A stretch of DNA of 5,727 nt, from the NCBI GenBank assembly GCA_020025255.1, contig JAHHSK010000085.1:1-5727 (forward strand), written 5' to 3'. Source of the stretch: Ruthenibacterium sp. Its GTDB lineage: Bacteria > Bacillota > Clostridia > Oscillospirales > Ruminococcaceae. Positions 1 to 5,727 of the stretch are shown here, piece by piece; within the stretch, counting starts at the first letter, position 1, and every line of letters begins with the position of its first letter. The position numbers and the translations under genes are program-made. The notes beneath the pieces were generated by a model, which searched no databases, was not told where the DNA came from, and saw only the letters and a program-made list of their open reading frames with translations.

Positions 1-309
1 GAGCATCATCACCACCACGCCGATGAAGTATTCACCAGCTGGGGCAAGGAATCGCCGCGCCGCTTCTCGGAGCATGAGATTTCTGCCATTCTGGATGCCT
101 TGGACAGCGAACGCTGCGGCACCGTACTGCGTGCCAAAGGCATTGTCCCCAGTACAACGGGCAGCGAATGGCTGCATTTCGACTATGTCCCCGGCGAAAA
201 AAACATCCGCACGGGCAGCTCGGATTATACCGGGCGGGTGTGCGTCATCGGCTCCAAGCTGGATGAGGCCGCGCTGGAATTGCTGTTTAGCGGAAAGGAT
301 CCTGCATGA
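1..309 (+). CDS. CobW/COG0523-family GTP-binding protein, C-terminal fragment (5' end outside window)
   Basis: The frame is open from the first base and ends in TGA at 307-309, giving the last 102 residues of a protein that begins upstream of the window. The fragment opens with five consecutive histidines (bases 4-18) followed by a short acidic stretch. It then has a typical CobW C-terminal domain: a helix around FSEHEISAILDAL, then a strand/loop region containing CGTVLRAKGIV, WLHFDYVPGE and GRVCVIGSKLDEAALE. The His-rich linker before this domain is a known trait of COG0523 GTPases, which use GTP hydrolysis to deliver metal ions such as Zn, Co or Ni to client proteins. The GTPase domain with Walker A and CxCC motifs would lie upstream and cannot be checked. 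The stop codon overlaps the start of the next gene, so the two are translationally coupled. The family is clear; the metal and client are unknown. Confidence 0.88.
   Translation, partial: EHHHHHADEVFTSWGKESPRRFSEHEISAILDALDSERCGTVLRAKGIVPSTTGSEWLHFDYVPGEKNIRTGSSDYTGRVCVIGSKLDEAALELLFSGKDPA
295..299 (+). promoter_or_regulatory. Ribosome binding site of the second GTPase gene
   Basis: AAGGA lies 6 bases before the ATG at 306, inside the last codons of the upstream gene. It supports this start and independent re-initiation in addition to coupling through the ATGA overlap. Confidence 0.7.
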
Positions 310-1250
310 ATATCCCCGTTTATCTGATCACCGGTTTTTTGGATGCCGGCAAAACCACCTATATCCAGCGCGCACTGGAAGACCCCGATTTCGGGGCGGC
401 CGAAAACACCCTTGTTCTGCTGTGTGAAGAAGGCGAAACCGCCTATGATGCGCAATCCCTTCCCGGCTCGCATGTAAAATTCCGCACGGTGGAGCAGGAA
501 TCCGATCTGACTGCGGATTTCCTCAATGCCTGCCAGAAACAAGCGCATGCAAAGCGCATTATCATCGAATATAACGGTATGTGGCAGCTTTCATCCCTTT
601 ACAATGCGCTGCCCAAGCGCTGGGAGGTATATCAGATCATTCTGGTTGCCGATGCCTCCACCTTCCCGGTTTACTTTGCCAACATGCGTCAGCTGGTTGT
701 CGATAAGCTGCAGGATCCGGAAGTTGTGCTGTTCAACCGTGTTTCGGCATCTACCGATAAAACCGAGCTGCACCGCAGTGTGCGCATGGTGAATCGGTTT
801 GCCAACGTTGTGTATGAACGAACGGATGGCACGATCGATAACGAACCGGTCAAGCTGCCCCTTCCGTTTGATTTGGATGCTCCGGTCATTGAAATTGATG
901 ATCAGGATTTCGGTCTTTGGTATATTGATGCCATGGAAAATCTGGATCGTTATATCGGCAAAACCGTGCGGTTTTTGGGTTATGTCTGCCAGACACCCCG
1001 CCTTCCGAAAAACTGCTTTGCAGCCGGACGCTTTTCCATGATCTGCTGTGCCGATGATATCACCTACTTCGGCGTTGCCTGCGAATGCCCGAATGCTGCC
1101 GATTTCCCGCATCGCTCCTGGGTGACAGTGGAGGCCGTCGTGGAGCGCGGCGAACATGAAATCTATAACGGCGAAGGCCCGTGGCTGAAAGATGCCCGCG
1201 TCACAGCTGCGCAGCCGCCGAAAGAGGAGCTTGTCTCCTTCTCGCTTTAA
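306..1250 (+). CDS. Divergent CobW-like GTPase with C-terminal TIGR03943/DUF1980_C-like domain
   Basis: This encodes 314 residues. The start overlaps the previous stop (ATGA), and an AAGGA ribosome binding site at 295-299 lies 6 bases upstream. Residues 1-20 carry a CobW-type P-loop, ITGFLDAGKTT (Walker A, residues 10-17). RIIIEYNG (84-91) corresponds to the Walker B strand, and VLFNR (141-145) sits where the NKxD guanine-recognition motif is expected, with Lys replaced by Arg and no following Asp. The CxCC metal motif of COG0523 proteins is absent. From about residue 205 the protein changes character: YIGKTVRFLGYV, LPKNCFAAGRFSMICCADD, FGVACECPNAADF and SWVTVEAVVE match, as I recall the family, the C-terminal domain of TIGR03943/YcgQ proteins (RFxxxCCxAD core). 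Those proteins usually pair with COG0701 permeases. Six cysteines (228, 237, 247, 248, 259, 261) cluster there. A role in metal trafficking beside the upstream paralogue is inferred. The exact function is unknown, and GTP specificity is uncertain. Confidence 0.85.
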   Translation: MNIPVYLITGFLDAGKTTYIQRALEDPDFGAAENTLVLLCEEGETAYDAQSLPGSHVKFRTVEQESDLTADFLNACQKQAHAKRIIIEYNGMWQLSSLYNALPKRWEVYQIILVADASTFPVYFANMRQLVVDKLQDPEVVLFNRVSASTDKTELHRSVRMVNRFANVVYERTDGTIDNEPVKLPLPFDLDAPVIEIDDQDFGLWYIDAMENLDRYIGKTVRFLGYVCQTPRLPKNCFAAGRFSMICCADDITYFGVACECPNAADFPHRSWVTVEAVVERGEHEIYNGEGPWLKDARVTAAQPPKEELVSFSL

Positions 1251-1276
1251 GCCCTTATCCTTGCGCATAACCCAAA

Positions 1277-1318
1277 GCAGCCGGTGTGAAGCTTTCACAC
1301 CGGCTGCCTTTCTTTTTT
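1277..1318 (+). terminator. Intrinsic terminator of the GTPase operon
   Basis: A perfect 14-bp inverted repeat (1277-1290 with 1294-1307) with a 3-base loop is followed by a T-rich tail (CTTTCTTTTTT, 1308-1318). It lies 26 bases after the stop codon of the second GTPase gene. The hairpin also sits just beyond the convergent recQ stop. Read on the minus strand it is followed only by TTTGGGTT, so any termination of recQ here would be weaker. Some bidirectional action is possible. Confidence 0.93.
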
Positions 1319-1322
1319 GCTT

Positions 1323-3161
1323 TCATTTCCCGCTGTTTTTTTCATATTCGGCAATCACATGCAGAAAATCGCGCCCATACTGTTCTGCCTTTTTGCTGCC
1401 GACACCCGGCACGCGCAAAAATTCCGCCATGGTATGCGGCCTGTGCGCACTCATGTCATGCAGCGTGGCATCGGAAAAGATAACAAAGGCCGGTATGCCG
1501 ATGCTTTTTGCAAGCGCCGCACGCTTTGCGCGCAGTGCTTCAAACAGCCTTGGGTCGGATGCCTGCGTCATGCGCCGGTTTCCCTGTGCCGGGGCAGCGG
1601 CTTTGCCTGCATCCTCCTTTGCGGCATACAGCGTGACGGTACCGCCGCATTCCAGCATCTCATAGGCCGGTGCCCCCAGCGTCAGCGTCGGGTATTTTCC
1701 CCCGCTGCGGATCAGATATCCCGATGCGATCAGATGCTCCATGATCTCGCGCATGCGCGCCGCCGGCACACTGCGCAGAAGCCCAAACCCGCGCATCCGG
1801 TCGAGCTTATGGCGCACCACCCCTTCGGATTCCACCCCGCGCAGCGCGTCACACACTGCCCCTGCGCCCACGGGGTACCGCAGATCCCGCACAAAGCAAA
1901 AGACGAGGCGCGCCTGCCGTGTGATTTCGACTTTTTCTGTCTTTTGGCGGCAGACCGAACAGTTTGCGCAGTGCATCGGGGACGGTTCCCCAAAATATTC
2001 CAGCATAAAGCTGCGCAGGCAGCGCTGGGTGCGGCAGTAAAACGTCATCTGCCGCAGCCGTTCCTCCTCTTTCATGCGCACGGCGCGGCGCGTTTCTTCG
2101 TCCAGTGCATCATTTTCCTGATCCTGCTCGATAAAAAACCGATTTGTGACAACATCCCGCTTGCCATACAGCAAAATGCAGTCTGCGGGCTGTCCGTCGC
2201 GCCCCGCGCGCCCGGCCTCCTGATAATAGCTTTCCAGATTTTTCGGCATATTGTAATGCAGCACAAAGCTGACATTCGATTTATCGATGCCCATGCCGAA
2301 CGCATTGGTTGCCACCATGATGCGCACATCATCAAACACAAATGCATCCTGACTGCTGCGGCGTTCTTCCGGTGAAAGCCCCGCATGATAGCGCGCCGCG
2401 CGGTAGCCGTCCGCGCACAGCCGCGCGTGCACCTCTTCCACCGTCTTGCGCGTCAGGCAGTAGATGATGCCGCAGGCATTGGGGTGCGCAGAAAGATACT
2501 CCGTCACCGCCGCATATTTATCGCGCGGCTCCTGTACGCCGAAATACAGGTTCGGGCGGTCAAAGCCCGTCACCACGCGCACCGGATCGTTCAGCTTCAA
2601 AAGCTCTGCGATATCCCGGCGCACCGCATCCGTCGCGGTTGCCGTGAACGCCCCCACCACCGGGCGCACCGGCAGGCTTTCCACAAACTGCGCGATTTCC
2701 AGATAGCTTGGGCGGAAATCCTGCCCCCACTGGGATACGCAGTGTGCTTCATCCACGCACACCATGCTGATGTGCGCCCTTTCGACAAAATACTGAAAGC
2801 GCGGCGTGAACAAGCGTTCCGGCGCGACATAGATGATTTTATATACTCCGGCGGCAGCATTGGCGATTGCCTTTGCCGTCTGCCCTTCCGTCAGCGAAGA
2901 ATTCAGATACGCTGCGCGCACCCCGTTTTGCACCAGTGCGCTGACCTGATCCTTCATCAGGCTGATGAGCGGCGAAATCACAAGCGTGATGCCCGGCAGC
3001 ATCAGCGCAGGCAGCTGATAGCAGATCGATTTGCCCGCACCGGTGGGCATGATGCCCATGGCGTCCCGCCCTGAAACGAGCGCATCCACAAGCGGCTCCT
3101 GCCCGATGCGAAAGCCATCGTAGCCGAACACCTCTTTGAGCAGTTCCTGTTTTTTCTGCAT
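1323..3161 (-). CDS. recQ: ATP-dependent DNA helicase RecQ
   Basis: A complete 612-residue RecQ, close to the roughly 610 residues of the E. coli protein. RecQ unwinds DNA 3'-to-5' in recombination and fork repair in the cytoplasm. Domains in order: Q-motif region FRIGQE (17-22), Walker A PTGAGKS (39-45), DEAH box (137-140) followed by the aromatic-rich loop SQWGQDFRPSY, motif III FTATAT (172-177), GIIYC (231-235), motif V ATNAFGMGIDK (284-294) and motif VI QEAGRAGRDG (314-323). Next come the zinc-binding cysteines C381, C398, C401 and C404, an RQC winged-helix region (about 410-515) and an HRDC domain (about 537-607, containing RVPGVGSKKAEQYG). The ATG at 3161 was chosen because GGAGG lies 9 bases upstream. 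The in-frame ATG at 3197 would add 12 basic residues, lacks a clear ribosome binding site and lies almost at the predicted transcription start. The gene is convergent to the GTPase operon and has its own promoter. The family is certain; the aromatic-loop His-to-Gln change is noted under findings. Confidence 0.97.
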   Translation of the reverse strand: MQKKQELLKEVFGYDGFRIGQEPLVDALVSGRDAMGIMPTGAGKSICYQLPALMLPGITLVISPLISLMKDQVSALVQNGVRAAYLNSSLTEGQTAKAIANAAAGVYKIIYVAPERLFTPRFQYFVERAHISMVCVDEAHCVSQWGQDFRPSYLEIAQFVESLPVRPVVGAFTATATDAVRRDIAELLKLNDPVRVVTGFDRPNLYFGVQEPRDKYAAVTEYLSAHPNACGIIYCLTRKTVEEVHARLCADGYRAARYHAGLSPEERRSSQDAFVFDDVRIMVATNAFGMGIDKSNVSFVLHYNMPKNLESYYQEAGRAGRDGQPADCILLYGKRDVVTNRFFIEQDQENDALDEETRRAVRMKEEERLRQMTFYCRTQRCLRSFMLEYFGEPSPMHCANCSVCRQKTEKVEITRQARLVFCFVRDLRYPVGAGAVCDALRGVESEGVVRHKLDRMRGFGLLRSVPAARMREIMEHLIASGYLIRSGGKYPTLTLGAPAYEMLECGGTVTLYAAKEDAGKAAAPAQGNRRMTQASDPRLFEALRAKRAALAKSIGIPAFVIFSDATLHDMSAHRPHTMAEFLRVPGVGSKKAEQYGRDFLHVIAEYEKNSGK

Positions 3162-3170
3162 GCGTCGTTT

Positions 3171-3175
3171 CCTCC
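3171..3175 (-). promoter_or_regulatory. Ribosome binding site of recQ (decides start)
   Basis: On the minus strand GGAGG precedes the ATG at 3161 by 9 bases. It falls inside the 12-codon extension that begins at the alternative ATG at 3197, so it argues for the shorter protein. Confidence 0.8.
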
Positions 3176-3206
3176 GTTTCGTGTTTTTTGCGCGCATGTA
3201 CTGTTA

Positions 3207-3235
3207 AGGATACCACAAATCCGCCCGCTCGAAAA
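3207..3235 (-). promoter_or_regulatory. Possible recQ promoter (extended -10)
   Basis: On the minus strand TGGTATCCT gives an extended -10 (TGn plus TATCCT, hexamer at 3207-3212). The hexamer 17 bases upstream (3230-3235, TTTTCG) is a poor -35. Transcription would start near 3200, leaving a leader of about 40 bases. The site lies downstream of the antiporter terminator, as expected if recQ is a separate transcription unit. Assigned by eye. Confidence 0.45.
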
Positions 3236-3251
3236 GCCCCGCGCCATGCGC

Positions 3252-3284
3252 AAAAAAGCGGTCTGCGCCAAAAAGCACAGACCG
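3252..3284 (-). terminator. Intrinsic terminator of the NhaC-family gene
   Basis: On the minus strand, 8 bases past the antiporter stop codon, a 10-bp stem (3275-3284 with 3259-3268, one G-U wobble) closes a 6-base loop (3269-3274). After one intervening base it is followed by six T residues (3252-3257 on the complement). It separates the antiporter gene from recQ, which is on the same strand. Confidence 0.88.
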
Positions 3285-3292
3285 TCTTTTCG

Positions 3293-4597
3293 TCACGATT
3301 CTTTTTTCTTTCCTTCCGGCACAAGGAAAATAAACACAAGCGAACTAAGCAGCAGCATGTACGGATAAAACAGGTTTGCCATAACGTCGAACGCCGTCAG
3401 CGTGCAGCCAAGATCCACTGCCGTGGAAACGGCAACCAGCATCTGGGCACCATAGGGGATGATCCCCTGCGAAATGCACGAAAAGGTATCCAGCAGCGAT
3501 GCTGTCTTGCGCGGGGAAATGCCGTATTCCTCGCTCATTTCCTTTGCGATCGGGTTTGCCATAACAATGGCGACCGTATTGTTTGCCGTTGCGATATCCA
3601 TTGCACCGACCAGCAGCCCCATGCCAAGCTGCCCGCCGCGCCTGCCCTTGAACACGCGCCGGATGAAGCCCAAAAGCGCATCAAAGCCGCCGTGCACGCG
3701 GATCAGCGCGCACATGGCCGAAACCAGGATCGCGACCATGCTCGTTTCAAACATGCCGCTTGCCCCTTCGCCCATATGGGCAAGGATATCCGCCGCCGAT
3801 GCCTGCCCCGCTGCCAGCATGATGACGATGCCCGAACCGATGCCGATCAATAGCACCGCAAATACATGGATGCCGATGATGCCGCCGATCAGCACCAGCA
3901 CATACGGGATGATCTGCACCAGATTGTACGGCATATCCACGGTGCCCGTCACCGGTGTGCGCAGGCTGAGCACCGCCAGAATCCCCAGGGTCGCAATGGC
4001 TGCGGGCAGCGTGATCCAGAAGTTTTCACGGAATTTATCCTTCATCGGCACGCCCTGCCCATTGCACGCGGCAATGGTGGTATCCGAAATAAAGGAAAGG
4101 TTATCCCCGAACATGGCGCCGCCGACCACCGAGCCTACGCACAGCGCGGGCGAAAAGCCCGAAGCCGCCGCCACCTCGACCGCGATCGGCGTCAAAAGCG
4201 TGATCGTTCCGACACTGGTGCCCATGGCGGTGGATACAAAGCACGCCACCACGAAAATCACCAGGACCGCAAAGCGCGCCGGGATCAGCGAAAGCATAAA
4301 ATACGCAACGCTCTGCGCACTGGAGCGCCCCACAACCCCGACAAACGCGCCCGCCAGCAGGAAGATCAGCAGCATCGTGATGATGTTTTTATCCCCGATG
4401 CCCTCGCCCATGACGCGGAATTTTTCATCCAAGCTCAAGCTGCGGTTCTGCACGCAGGCAATCAAAATCGCACCCAGAAACGCGATGACGATCGGCATGG
4501 TGTAAAAATCCCGAAACAGGATCCCCGTGCCGATAAAAAGCACCAGAAAAACACCGATCGGCAAAAGCGCCGCAGGGTTTCCTTTTTTGTTGTTCAT
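3293..4597 (-). CDS. NhaC-family Na+/H+ antiporter
   Basis: This encodes 434 residues of a polytopic inner-membrane protein with about ten to twelve hydrophobic segments (for example 11-28, 33-50, 71-90, 107-124, 195-212, 228-262, 285-300 and 411-427). Family marks are STAMGTSVGT (122-131), GGAMFGDNLSFISDTT (159-174), ATANNTVAIV (336-345) and SCISQGIIPYGAQML (373-387), a pattern typical of COG1757/NhaC proteins of the ion transporter superfamily. Members exchange external H+ for cytoplasmic Na+, or couple Na+ or H+ to organic anions (MleN-type malate/lactate) or amino acids, so the substrate cannot be fixed from sequence. The ATG at 4597 was chosen over the in-frame ATG at 4633 because the latter is only about 10 bases from the predicted transcription start and would prepend a charged, His-containing stretch. 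A GGTGG at 4605-4609 serves as an imperfect ribosome binding site. The gene is monocistronic, divergent from the DUF1835 gene, with its own promoter and terminator. Confidence 0.9.
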   Translation of the reverse strand: MNNKKGNPAALLPIGVFLVLFIGTGILFRDFYTMPIVIAFLGAILIACVQNRSLSLDEKFRVMGEGIGDKNIITMLLIFLLAGAFVGVVGRSSAQSVAYFMLSLIPARFAVLVIFVVACFVSTAMGTSVGTITLLTPIAVEVAAASGFSPALCVGSVVGGAMFGDNLSFISDTTIAACNGQGVPMKDKFRENFWITLPAAIATLGILAVLSLRTPVTGTVDMPYNLVQIIPYVLVLIGGIIGIHVFAVLLIGIGSGIVIMLAAGQASAADILAHMGEGASGMFETSMVAILVSAMCALIRVHGGFDALLGFIRRVFKGRRGGQLGMGLLVGAMDIATANNTVAIVMANPIAKEMSEEYGISPRKTASLLDTFSCISQGIIPYGAQMLVAVSTAVDLGCTLTAFDVMANLFYPYMLLLSSLVFIFLVPEGKKKES

Positions 4598-4649
4598 ATG
4601 GTTTCCACCCCACCTTTTTCTGTCGTGATGCATTCTTCACAATGGTATC

Positions 4650-4679
4650 AGTATACCCCCGATCCCCGTCGAATGTCAA
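4650..4679 (-). promoter_or_regulatory. Sigma-A-type promoter of the NhaC-family gene
   Basis: On the minus strand a perfect TTGACA -35 (4674-4679) and TATACT -10 (4650-4655, 5 of 6) are separated by 18 bases. The predicted start of transcription is near 4643, giving a leader of about 46 bases to the ATG at 4597. This is the best promoter match in the window. Confidence 0.8.
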
Positions 4680-4680
4680 C

Positions 4681-4695
4681 GAAACGCCTTGTTTC
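4681..4695. promoter_or_regulatory. Candidate operator: GAAAC-N5-GTTTC palindrome
   Basis: A perfect 5-bp inverted repeat with a 5-base spacer lies between the two divergent -35 boxes. It covers the forward -35 (4689-4694) and is 1 base from the reverse -35 (4674-4679). A regulator bound here could affect both genes. The arms are short, so chance is a real alternative. Confidence 0.3.
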
Positions 4696-4717
4696 CAGCC
4701 GGAGAACGTGCTATATT
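4689..4717 (+). promoter_or_regulatory. Promoter of the DUF1835/DUF3658 gene
   Basis: TTGTTT (4689-4694), a 17-base spacer and TATATT (4712-4717) preceded by TG at 4709-4710 make an extended -10 promoter. Transcription would start near 4724, about 28 bases before the ATG. The -35 matches consensus at only the first three positions; the extended -10 compensates. Confidence 0.65.
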
Positions 4718-4739
4718 TTAAGTAAAAATCGAAACAGAG

Positions 4740-4746
4740 AGAAGGA
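4740..4746 (+). promoter_or_regulatory. Ribosome binding site of the DUF1835/DUF3658 gene
   Basis: AGAAGGA ends 5 bases before the ATG at 4752, which fixes this start. No earlier in-frame start is needed. Confidence 0.75.
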
Positions 4747-4751
4747 TTCCC

Positions 4752-5693
4752 ATGCTGGAAGTTGTTTTTTCGGAAAGTGCAAAGGGCAGCATCCTGCTTG
4801 CCCAGCACAGTGCCGATTCTGTGATCGGCACAGCATCCTCTTTTGCGCCGATCGGCTTTATTGCCGAAGAAGGGGAATCGGAACCGCAAGCACACAAGGC
4901 TGCGCAGGAATATGCCCAGCGTGCAGCGCAGCGCAGCACTTCGCTTGGCGGCTGCCGACAGGATGTATACTGCATCGCGGATTTCCCGAATTTCGGCCCG
5001 CTTGAAAACGGGATGTACGACCGTGCACGCCTTGCCTTTTTGCAGTCGCTTTCCGTTTGGCCCGCGCAGAAAGAAAAATTTGCGCCGATGCTGGAAAAGG
5101 CGCGGGACGATCTCGGCGCGCTGCTGCGGCGCATCGAAGCCGGGGAGAGTGTGCGCATCTGGTATTCGGATTCTCCCGATGAAGCCTGCGGGATGCTGCG
5201 GCTGTGCGCAGAGATCGAAGCCCTTTCTTCGCACGGTGAAGTTGCGGCAGTGCACCAGCCCGCCTATATCGAAAATTCCTGGGGCATCGCAGAGCCGAAC
5301 CTTGGCTGGGGCGGCGTAGAGCCGGGGCTGTGGGCATCCTTTGCGCCGCTGGCTGTATCCTTTTCCGATCGCATGCTTCAGCATTACGCCGCACAGTGGC
5401 ATGCGCTGTGCAAAACCGAAAGCGGCCTGCGCGCTGTGGTAAACGGCCGGGTGCAGGGCGTGGACGATTCGTTTTACGACAGCTTCCTGCTGGATGCCAT
5501 AGATGCACTGCCGCAGGAATTCAACGAAGCCGAAGCGATCTGCACCGTGCTTGAGCAAGGGCTGTGCATCAGTGACGGCTGGCTTTCTGTGCGCATCGAC
5601 AAGATGATCGAAGCGGAGATTTTCATTCCCCTGACGCAGGCACCGGAGGATCAGCCGTGCTATCAGCGCACCTTGAAAAAAGCAGATTTTTAA
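4752..5693 (+). CDS. DUF1835 and DUF3658 domain-containing protein, function unknown
   Basis: This encodes 313 residues with no signal peptide or membrane segment, so it is probably cytoplasmic. The N-terminus, MLEVVFSESAKGSILLAQ, has the short strand plus SxSAxGS turn typical of DUF1835. RIWYSDSPDEACGMLRLC (135-152) is the characteristic central DUF1835 motif. A segment with Trp-containing signatures (SWGIAEPNLGWGGVEP, 176-191) and FAPLAVSF (197-204) follows. The C-terminal part from about residue 205 matches DUF3658: AAQWHALCKTESGLRAVVNGR (213-233), then FYDSFLLDAI (241-250), ending in a winged-helix-like segment with DGWLSVRIDKMIEAEIF (275-291). Proteins with both domains occur widely in Firmicutes, but I know of no established biochemical role. 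The gene has its own promoter, is divergent from the antiporter gene and is followed by a hairpin, so it is probably monocistronic. Domain assignment rests on recalled family patterns. Confidence 0.87.
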   Translation: MLEVVFSESAKGSILLAQHSADSVIGTASSFAPIGFIAEEGESEPQAHKAAQEYAQRAAQRSTSLGGCRQDVYCIADFPNFGPLENGMYDRARLAFLQSLSVWPAQKEKFAPMLEKARDDLGALLRRIEAGESVRIWYSDSPDEACGMLRLCAEIEALSSHGEVAAVHQPAYIENSWGIAEPNLGWGGVEPGLWASFAPLAVSFSDRMLQHYAAQWHALCKTESGLRAVVNGRVQGVDDSFYDSFLLDAIDALPQEFNEAEAICTVLEQGLCISDGWLSVRIDKMIEAEIFIPLTQAPEDQPCYQRTLKKADF

Positions 5694-5700
5694 AAAGAAA

Positions 5701-5727
5701 ATGCGCCGCAGACATCCTGCGGCGCAT
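5701..5727. terminator. Hairpin terminator at window edge, probably bidirectional
   Basis: An 11-bp perfect inverted repeat (5701-5711 with 5717-5727) with a 5-base loop starts 7 bases after the stop of the DUF1835/DUF3658 gene. It is preceded by an A-rich tract (5692-5700), which on the minus strand is the T tail needed for a convergent gene beyond the window. The forward T tail, if present, lies past the last base and cannot be seen. Confidence 0.75.

Noticed and set aside
4..18. Run of five histidine codons resembling an engineered His tag
   Set aside because: His-rich linkers before the CobW C-terminal domain are normal in COG0523 proteins, and the flanking sequence is coding and family-like. 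No vector sequence is present.
1317..2375. A 352-codon open frame on the + strand inside the recQ region
   Set aside because: It is antisense to recQ, has no ribosome binding site, a Cys/His/Arg/Pro-rich composition typical of GC-rich shadow frames and no recognisable domain. recQ on the other strand is certain.
4598..4633. N-terminal 12-residue extension of the antiporter from the ATG at 4633
   Set aside because: The predicted transcription start is near 4643, leaving no room for a ribosome binding site. The ATG at 4597 has a better-placed GGTGG and a more typical N-terminus.
4810..4831. An 8-bp inverted repeat with a 6-base loop near the start of the DUF1835 coding region
   Set aside because: It lies within codons 20-27, has no T tail and is not near a start codon. 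It could be chance pairing in a GC-rich gene.
3866..5005. A 379-codon + strand frame running through the antiporter gene, the intergenic region and into the DUF1835 gene
   Set aside because: It crosses the divergent promoters and overlaps two genes with clear families. Its His/Arg/Gln-rich translation shows no domain.
4425..5558. A 377-codon minus-strand frame spanning the DUF1835 gene and the start of the antiporter gene
   Set aside because: It is antisense to a gene with promoter, ribosome binding site and family motifs, and it contains the antiporter promoter in another frame. It is a shadow.

Overview
The window looks like chromosome of a Gram-positive anaerobe, most likely a gut Clostridia (Oscillospirales-like) bacterium. 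This is inferred from the moderately high GC content, strong GGAGG/AAGGA-type ribosome binding sites, compact intrinsic terminators, and the combination of tandem CobW-type GTPases, an NhaC-family antiporter and a DUF1835/DUF3658 protein. No RNA genes, insertion sequences, CRISPR arrays or phage genes are visible, and no non-coding stretch exceeds about 155 bases.

Layout. Bases 1-1250 (+) hold the end of an operon with two COG0523 (CobW/metallochaperone-type) GTPase genes overlapping by 4 bases (ATGA). The first is cut by the window edge and shows only its His-rich linker and CobW C-terminal domain. The second is a divergent paralogue with a good Walker A but no CxCC metal motif and a changed guanine-specificity motif. 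Its C-terminus resembles the C-terminal domain of the TIGR03943/DUF1980 (YcgQ) family instead of a CobW C-terminal domain. A strong hairpin terminator (1277-1318) ends the operon. Convergent to it, on the minus strand, is a complete recQ helicase gene (1323-3161). Upstream of recQ on the same strand, and separated from it by its own terminator, is an NhaC-family Na+/H+ antiporter gene (3293-4597). Divergent from the antiporter is a DUF1835-DUF3658 protein of unknown function (4752-5693, +), followed by a hairpin that reaches the last base of the window.

How the genes relate. The two GTPases are translationally coupled and probably serve one metal-trafficking process, perhaps with a COG0701 permease encoded upstream of the window; that partner is inferred from the DUF1980-like domain and is not seen. 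recQ appears to be an independent housekeeping repair gene. The antiporter and DUF1835 genes share a 154-bp intergenic region with back-to-back sigma-A-type promoters and a small palindrome between the -35 boxes, so they may be co-regulated.

The most interesting item is the GTPase-DUF1980_C-like fusion at 306-1250. The rest looks like ordinary core or near-core gene content.
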